A stretch of 6,844 nt of DNA from K189A clade bacterium (GTDB lineage: Bacteria > Pseudomonadota > Gammaproteobacteria > Pseudomonadales > Azotimanducaceae). Below, piece by piece: positions 6,001-6,844 of this stretch. Position numbers and translations under genes: made by a program. A model generated the notes under the pieces. It did no database searches. It saw only the letters and a list, made by a program, of their open reading frames with translations, and was not told where the DNA came from. How positions within the stretch are numbered: position 1 is the first letter of the stretch; each line of letters opens with the position of its first letter. Where the stretch lies: the NCBI GenBank assembly GCA_007571095.1, contig RKSB01000200.1:1-6844 (forward strand). Reading direction: 5' to 3'.

Positions 6001-6751
6001 CAATCCCAAATCACGTATCTACCCTTGGTATAACCCCCGAGCAAAGGTCAGTAACATTCGCAAGCTGATCGAGCGAAGCCACCCGAGAGCTCTCACTGGT
6101 GCCGAGGACGGCCTGACGCATCTTCGAAGGGCAGAGAGCATTCCGGAAGGCAGCCTGGGTCAATTGTTGGCACCACCGATCCTGAGGCTGGTCGACTATG
6201 CCGAAACCAGTGCCGATCAGGGCGGTATATTCGACGATCTGTTTATTACCCAGGAAGTGGCAAGACTTTCCGAGAGCGGAACACCCACCACGGCACTGGA
6301 GACAAGCTCCGGCATTCCCACTCCGGTATTCAATCGACTGACAGAAAATGCCGAGGCTGCTTATGAGCAGGCAAATGTCTTCGACGATTTAAGAATTCGG
6401 AAACTCATCGGCGACATAGAAGATTACCGGCAAACCGGCAATGTGCCCGCCAATCTCTACATGGATCTGCACACCAACAGCAGGTTCGGACTCACTCACC
6501 AGTTGGTAGTCGATCGAGGTGACCTGGAAAGCTACCGGCTACTGGTTTCTCTGCTCGGTACCGATGCACTGGAAGGAGGCAGGCGAGTCTCACCCTGGCT
6601 GGGATTCAACCCATACGTCAACTATTTCTCAACTCAATTTCAGATTGCCCGAAGGCTTGCCAGAGGTATTCTGCAAGCCAAACGTCTTGGCCGGTATGGA
6701 GCACTGGTGTCAGGATGGGAGAGAGTAGCCGCCCTGTCGGCACAGAATTGA
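2..6751 (+). CDS. Giant modular repeat protein of unknown function, 5'-partial
   Basis: One uninterrupted frame of 2,249 codons, open at the left edge and ending in TGA at 6749-6751. The in-frame GTG at 89 would give 2,220 residues. It lacks a clear ribosome binding site, and the 29 codons before it look coding (mostly C-ending third positions), so I treat the gene as continuing upstream. The protein carries at least nine copies of a helical module with a G-x-[DN]-P-x3-L-x3-I core, mostly separated by Pro/Gly-rich linkers, then a distinct basic C-terminal region. It has no cysteine, only eight internal methionines, many Asp/Glu/Arg and few Lys. No hydrophobic stretch long enough for a membrane helix is apparent. 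No catalytic motif, nucleotide-binding loop or calcium-binding RTX nonapeptide was found. Conservation of repeats at protein level in this frame shows the frame is real. A secreted or surface protein, an effector or a virion protein are all possible; the family is not recognised. Confidence 0.93.
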   Translation, partial: GATNHLYGINLKTGVVHVTTRTGFKAIFKVLIGIKNTSPGGGSGGDPGVPPAAPAGAGVVAGGAPGLADIARGADNLSDLEDTSDLRRIAENAGEIEDTVNVGGGQLQRGSLLDIAEQLEETAAAERLDAAYDRLLANLTAELERLEQGSDLTDTLPGLRQLGDGEDGTNLRQLVEADIEPPAGALTGTDALDNTDDAGRLTDLDLDSLDGAPPDWDNPERSPRFQTELADFEFDSAYQNLSAQEMEYRRGSIYKGGETRWVNWQANFAAQKARLDVTELYRAILFQSPPAGVVDGNAWLNTVKQLDASQARTRLLTQLQEARAAGDYDKYISLQHLVDSVDIQAKKIITDGLNSAQQLSEAGFPPLADTLDKNRLLEAIDAEEARVRDALTILDNPTPEQFQEVTHRVGALTAARNAINDGLDPVSILNNDILGVSNSSFADAILVASYEDSRQFVESLVTDPKYSLTSPGQQVKARGSDGTRKIRFKAPEEGSGYEVLTEIQEIPTRFDPDNIPYAPFTNIPEDFNFADSYAELIRKQQQSEGVSAAAASHFRQDLDTYAREHLYRWYPDHFTDSGRGLVLEDLDAEKVRNILLEEAEEARKAVDVARESGTYSKKSSKTLFRRLRFITYAIDHLDDRLARATEKLAQAQAYLDLGAKLPLSDTVNVNKLLAEIVELRQGFEFSDQDAGTLLLLDIIRNIEDNVGSGYNPLPDLDIEIHRLKNLDSPTEEEAAALVFHEEIRKRIVEALGDADSRTTSPFDQADDSGGWLEYTEWSEVDDLLRSRQATDTDIEDLQLAAGGLDDIPTSSISPETSIQGSATFPQQAGVDLDGAAALPSALVDSEAEHLSELKTQLTDITDIPEEVKDSLSLNVNQLELRLEVDTPPRELTDSADGVRAQDLLDPGSGDNLEYKYVRVEDSRPEAGLDNAGDLSPELGEQPIVPPTAGQQPSLADLARQQVADGKVPEGLDTRDIQGDWHIDSNMLRRSADNPASVIAGDALANAVRSLEEGTDPRRALNDGIARLEELGRTEDIDVSRQLDELKQARGLYEYELNAHINGLGQRMATPSIDLESGKLGRLDDGEQPPFVEGGRKLDGETPPPPPAGEDLSPADLARQQVDAHQVPKGLDTTSIQGDWRADSNLLRLEPENPAFALVANSLDDAILRLEDGIDPTRALNDGIDRLEDLGRTEGTNVASQLDQLKRALERYEDVLDFHIGSLEGSINLNSPPLSPAGGSNALEAANRAVQEGSVPSGLDTTALIQASDSEAESLRARVARLRRSGQFQKAEDVSDIEGYIRRLSTDLRSGQDPRTALDSNISMLSGYAPYPDGSTLENEIDLLRNLRSQYENALQSHLEKLGNVGETTDGGRLRGIQEGAGQTPNVEESISSTTYTTTVSEIEKGRIPSILDDDTINMLRERWNQAANSDRGVPLKADIRQAIEALDKGIDPRIGLRRRIDSLRNANSPGFAYLRTLIDDYNDLLGASLQKFQRIEGIVHNLQTLVGDYTQIVDTYLKRYRRVAGIAAIEEARPASNFHDIEDVATGIPAGIADNAGDGGRLENASDLSSGLGEEPPIIPPAGGEDLSPANLARQQVAANRVPEGLDTGSIQHDWKLDALALKTQGTENPAAVLVATSLEDAVQRLEDGVDPRNVLNDGIDRLQDLGRTEGADVASEIDQLRRARERYEDVLDFHIGSLEGSIDPHTPTDPPPPPNAPAGGSGENVREATPPAVQDERVSQGLDTTALIQASEQEAEALQSRLNDLRKRGQFEKARDVEGIEGHIRQLITDLRNGRDPRTALDSHIARLSDYPPYPDGSTLTDEIDILRNLRSQYEDAIVQGIRNDIQGGFTPRGFDSATVLEEFHRQRSLIYNQAMELYAKEGETARVLGMGTVERYIDNAIVDLAVGRDPALDLRRRIRQLETSAHNGRRFADEIPNEIDILRRLVRSYEDAVNSYTRRSYGVNLRLLGAFEEGAGGGAFKGKKDKRLRFGTEQVISYNPKSRIYPWYNPRAKVSNIRKLIERSHPRALTGAEDGLTHLRRAESIPEGSLGQLLAPPILRLVDYAETSADQGGIFDDLFITQEVARLSESGTPTTALETSSGIPTPVFNRLTENAEAAYEQANVFDDLRIRKLIGDIEDYRQTGNVPANLYMDLHTNSRFGLTHQLVVDRGDLESYRLLVSLLGTDALEGGRRVSPWLGFNPYVNYFSTQFQIARRLARGILQAKRLGRYGALVSGWERVAALSAQN
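119..199 (+). other. Gly/Pro/Ala-rich linker near the visible N-terminus
   Basis: Residues 11-37 are nearly all Gly, Pro, Ala, Val and Ser, with runs such as GGGSGG. This looks like a flexible tether joining whatever lies upstream to the helical part. The visible stretch before it (2-118) alternates hydrophobic and polar residues, with HLYGINLKTG and VVHVTT. It is therefore probably the end of a beta-rich domain whose main part lies outside the window. Confidence 0.6.
200..541 (+). repeat. Possible eroded first module, acidic and helical
   Basis: Residues 38-151 begin with LADIARGADN, resembling the LADLARQQVA that opens module A1. They later contain LERLEQGSDLTDTLPGLRQL, which resembles the LExGxDP core of the later modules but lacks the proline, and then NLRQLVE. 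The two matching parts are not at the same spacing as in A1, so an insertion or chance similarity is possible. The next segment (542-720) is strongly acidic, with DLDLDSLDG, and looks like a linker. Confidence 0.35.
1088..1300 (+). repeat. Diverged, shortened module with G-L-D-P core
   Basis: Residues 334-404 follow the B-type pattern: an opening G-x-x-P then LD, a helix (EARVRDALTIL), a middle helix and the core INDGLDPVSILNNDI at 1259-1300, matching the LNDGI and GxDP elements of the A modules in spirit. The second half (the D-x-L-R...Y-E-D helix) is not recognisable afterwards. From 1301 to 1738 the sequence changes character (SFADAILVASYEDS, then Pro/Phe-rich FDPDNIPYAPF) and I cannot assign a fold to it. 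Confidence 0.5.
1739..1918 (+). repeat. Candidate half module, Lys/Arg/Glu-rich helices
   Basis: Residues 551-610 run from LVLEDLDAEK through EEAEEARKAV and a short GTYSKKSSK loop to FRRLRFITYAIDHL. The order (LD, charged helix, R-x-S-G loop, helix with AI-x-x-L) resembles the first half of modules B1 and B2, where the loop is R-x-G-Q-F-x-K-A. There is no GxDP core after it. The match rests on pattern only and is weak. Confidence 0.3.
1973..2260 (+). repeat. Diverged module with G-Y-N-P core
   Basis: Residues 629-724 keep most of the A-module order. They have a G-x-x-L-P opening, a helix with NKLLAEIVELR, a helix containing LDIIRNIEDN, the core GYNPLPDLDIEIHRL at 2126-2170 (Asn in place of Asp), and the closing helix VFHEEIRKRIVEAL in the place of the Y-E-D helix. 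It lies just before the long disordered stretch and is the best preserved of the N-terminal modules. Confidence 0.5.
2261..2857 (+). other. Acidic low-complexity stretch, probably disordered
   Basis: Residues 725-923 are rich in Asp, Glu, Ser, Thr, Gly and Pro, with no repeat core and few aromatic residues after WLEYTEW near its start. One helical segment may interrupt it (HLSELKTQLTDITDI followed by NVNQLELRLEV). Its last third, around 2776-2857, is a linker with GDLSPELGEQPIVPP. This linker recurs in altered form before module A3. The stretch divides the eroded N-terminal modules from the well-preserved ones. Confidence 0.55.
2858..3196 (+). repeat. Module A1
   Basis: Residues 924-1036. 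Order of elements: LADLARQQV, then G-L-D-T, then DIQGDW, a helix ending in VRSLEEG, the core GTDPRRALNDGI (3038-3073), then RLEELGRTE and the closing helix QLDELKQARGLYEYELNAHI. A1 is the most diverged of the three A copies in its last third, where A2 and A3 read YEDVLDFHIGSLEG. It is followed by a 46-residue linker that ends in five prolines and AGED. Confidence 0.85.
3335..3676 (+). repeat. Module A2
   Basis: Residues 1083-1196. It has the same element order as A1, with the core GIDPTRALNDGI at 3515-3550 and the closing helix QLDQLKRALERYEDVLDFHI. From ENPA to the end it matches module A3 at 58 of 75 residues by hand count, without gaps. Its last 55 coding bases, plus the first bases of the following linker, are identical to A3. 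It is followed at once by module B1, an arrangement repeated by A3 and B2. Confidence 0.88.
3625..3679 (+). repeat. 55-bp perfect direct repeat, copy 1 (end of A2)
   Basis: This copy is identical base for base to 5056-5110, offset by 1,431 bases (477 codons, in frame). It encodes the end of the closing helix and the conserved HIGSLEGSI. Flanking bases 3624 and 3680 differ between the copies. Confidence 0.95.
3722..4090 (+). repeat. Module B1
   Basis: Residues 1212-1334. B-type modules share the G-L-D-T opening, the GxDP core (GQDPRTALDSNI, 3929-3964) and the closing helix EIDLLRNLRSQYENAL with the A type. They differ in a middle loop R-S-G-Q-F-x-K-A and in a Y-x-P-Y-P-D-G-S-T loop before the closing helix. 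Across the 97 residues from GLDT to the YEDA helix, about 69 are identical to module B2 with no gap. Confidence 0.88.
4196..4492 (+). repeat. Module C, a distinct type between B1 and A3
   Basis: Residues 1370-1468. It begins EIEKGRIPSILDDD, corresponding to the G-x-V-P-x-G-L-D opening, then has a helix IRQAIEALDKG, the core GIDPRIGLRRRI (4346-4381) and the closing helix YLRTLIDDYNDLLGASL. It has only about 25-30% similarity by eye to A or B modules. The closing helix appears a second time just downstream (4505-4579), so the module is extended by a local duplication. Confidence 0.7.
4421..4579 (+). repeat. Tandem duplication of the module C closing helix
   Basis: Two 25-residue segments, 4421-4495 and 4505-4579, align without gaps at 10 of 25 identical residues, with further conservative changes. 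The shared pattern is L-x-T-L-[IV]-x-D-Y, then L near the middle, and G-I at the end (LRTLIDDYNDLL against LQTLVGDYTQIV). Three residues separate them. This pair probably lengthens the helical bundle or hairpin at that point. Confidence 0.45.
4763..5107 (+). repeat. Module A3
   Basis: Residues 1559-1673. It opens SPANLARQQV, like A2 (SPADLARQQV), and has the core GVDPRNVLNDGI at 4946-4981 and the closing helix EIDQLRRARERYEDVLDFHI. The body is closest to A2, with one residue inserted in the first half. The linker before it, GDGGRLENASDLSSGLGEEP and following, is closest to the linker before A1. This is a mosaic relationship. Module B2 follows after a linker with five prolines. Confidence 0.88.
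5056..5110 (+). repeat. 55-bp perfect direct repeat, copy 2 (end of A3)
   Basis: Second copy of 3625-3679, in the same frame and at the same place in the module. Unequal recombination between the two copies would remove or add 477 codons without breaking the frame. Confidence 0.95.
5177..5542 (+). repeat. Module B2
   Basis: Residues 1697-1818. It is closely related to B1: the core is GRDPRTALDSHI (5384-5419), the closing helix is EIDILRNLRSQYEDAI, and the R-x-G-Q-F-x-K-A and Y-P-D-G-S-T loops are kept. DNA identity to B1 is patchy but high, with two separate perfect 26-base stretches (from 3770/5225, and in the closing helix). It runs directly into module D without a proline linker, unlike the other junctions. 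Confidence 0.88.
5543..5884 (+). repeat. Module D, last GxDP module
   Basis: Residues 1819-1932. The opening is GGFTPRGFDSATVLEEF, the middle loop KEGETARVLG takes the place of the R-x-G-Q-F loop of B modules, the core is GRDPALDLRRRI (5726-5761), and the closing helix is EIDILRRLVRSYEDAV. The L-R-R-R-I variant of the core is shared with module C, so C and D may form their own subgroup. It ends the repeat array. Confidence 0.78.
5885..6148 (+). other. Basic, aromatic junction after the repeat array
   Basis: Residues 1933-2020 break from the modules: a Gly-rich turn (EEGAGGGAF), a basic patch KGKKDKRLRF, then SYNPKSRIYPWYNPRAKV with clustered Tyr, Pro and Arg, then a helix NIRKLIERSHPRAL. Lysine is scarce in the rest of the protein, so the patch stands out. 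It could bind a nucleic acid, lipid head groups or a partner protein. No known motif is evident. Confidence 0.5.
6149..6481 (+). repeat. C-terminal degenerate tandem pair E1/E2
   Basis: E1 (6149-6310, 54 residues) and E2 (6311-6481, 57 residues) share a pattern: a proline then a hydrophobic helix (PPILRLVDYAETSADQ against TPVFNRLTENAEAAYEQ), the turn [GN]-[IV]-F-D-D-L, a second helix (ITQEVARL against IRKLIGDI), and a small loop with T-x-x-x-A or V-P-A-N-L. They differ from the GxDP modules. The remaining tail (6482-6748) contains QIARRLARGILQAKRLGRYG, a basic amphipathic helix, and ends SAQN. Confidence 0.55.
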
Positions 6752-6844
6752 ATATAAGATGAAAAGATGAACTACAGCCTGAACCTCAAACCACAAATCC
6801 AACTCTATCAAGTAAAGCCCCTGAAGATACCTCTGTAAATCAAG
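6752..6844. other. AT-rich non-coding stretch after the giant gene
   Basis: Only 35 of 93 bases are G or C, well below the coding part. I see no GC-rich hairpin followed by a T-run, so no intrinsic terminator is supported here. An ATG at 6767 opens a 23-codon frame ending in TAA at 6836-6838 (MNYSLNLKPQ at its start), without a good ribosome binding site; I do not call it a gene. Confidence 0.6.

Noticed and set aside
6767..6838. A 23-codon frame downstream of the giant gene, with a first half faintly like the start of sigma-54 proteins
   Set aside because: It is too short, has weak translation signals, and the similarity is a few residues and does not continue.

Overview
The window is almost entirely one plus-strand reading frame. 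It runs from the left edge (first complete codon at 2) to a TGA at 6749-6751 and encodes 2,249 residues with no internal stop. The frame enters the window already open. Codons 2-88 read as normal, strongly C-ending coding sequence, and the only in-frame start near the left edge, GTG at 89, has no convincing Shine-Dalgarno sequence. The protein therefore most likely begins upstream. Residue numbers below count the GTG at 89 as residue 1 (2,220 residues to the end).

I do not recognise the protein as a member of a named family. It is built mainly from diverged copies of one apparently alpha-helical module. The module carries a core signature, G-x-[DN]-P-x3-L-x3-I, found nine times between 1265 and 5761. 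In the clearer copies this is followed by a helix of the type [EQ]-[IL]-D-x-L-[RK]...Y-[EN]-[DNY]-x-[LIV].

Layout: a Gly/Pro/Ala-rich linker (119-199); a helical acidic N-terminal third with old, eroded modules (200-2260); a roughly 200-residue acidic, low-complexity stretch (2261-2857); then well-preserved modules in the order A1 (2858-3196), A2 (3335-3676), B1 (3722-4090), C (4196-4492), A3 (4763-5107), B2 (5177-5542) and D (5543-5884), mostly separated by Pro/Gly-rich linkers. A different C-terminal part follows (5885-6748): a basic patch, a degenerate tandem pair E1/E2 (6149-6481) and a basic tail. The A2-B1 pair is duplicated as A3-B2, including a 55-bp perfect DNA match, so the gene has grown by internal duplication.

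Across all residues visible here there is no cysteine, and there are only eight internal methionines. No convincing signal peptide or membrane segment is visible, but the true N-terminus is missing. These traits fit a large exported or surface-exposed bacterial protein, or a structural or effector-type protein, but nothing in the window decides between these.

The organism is probably a bacterium, or a virus of one: a very long intronless frame, moderately GC-rich DNA, C/G-ending codons, and unusually frequent AGA/AGG arginine codons (7 of 11 in module A1). No taxon can be named. The last 93 bases (6752-6844) are AT-rich (35 G+C) and hold no convincing gene or terminator. No RNA gene, CRISPR array or insertion sequence was seen.
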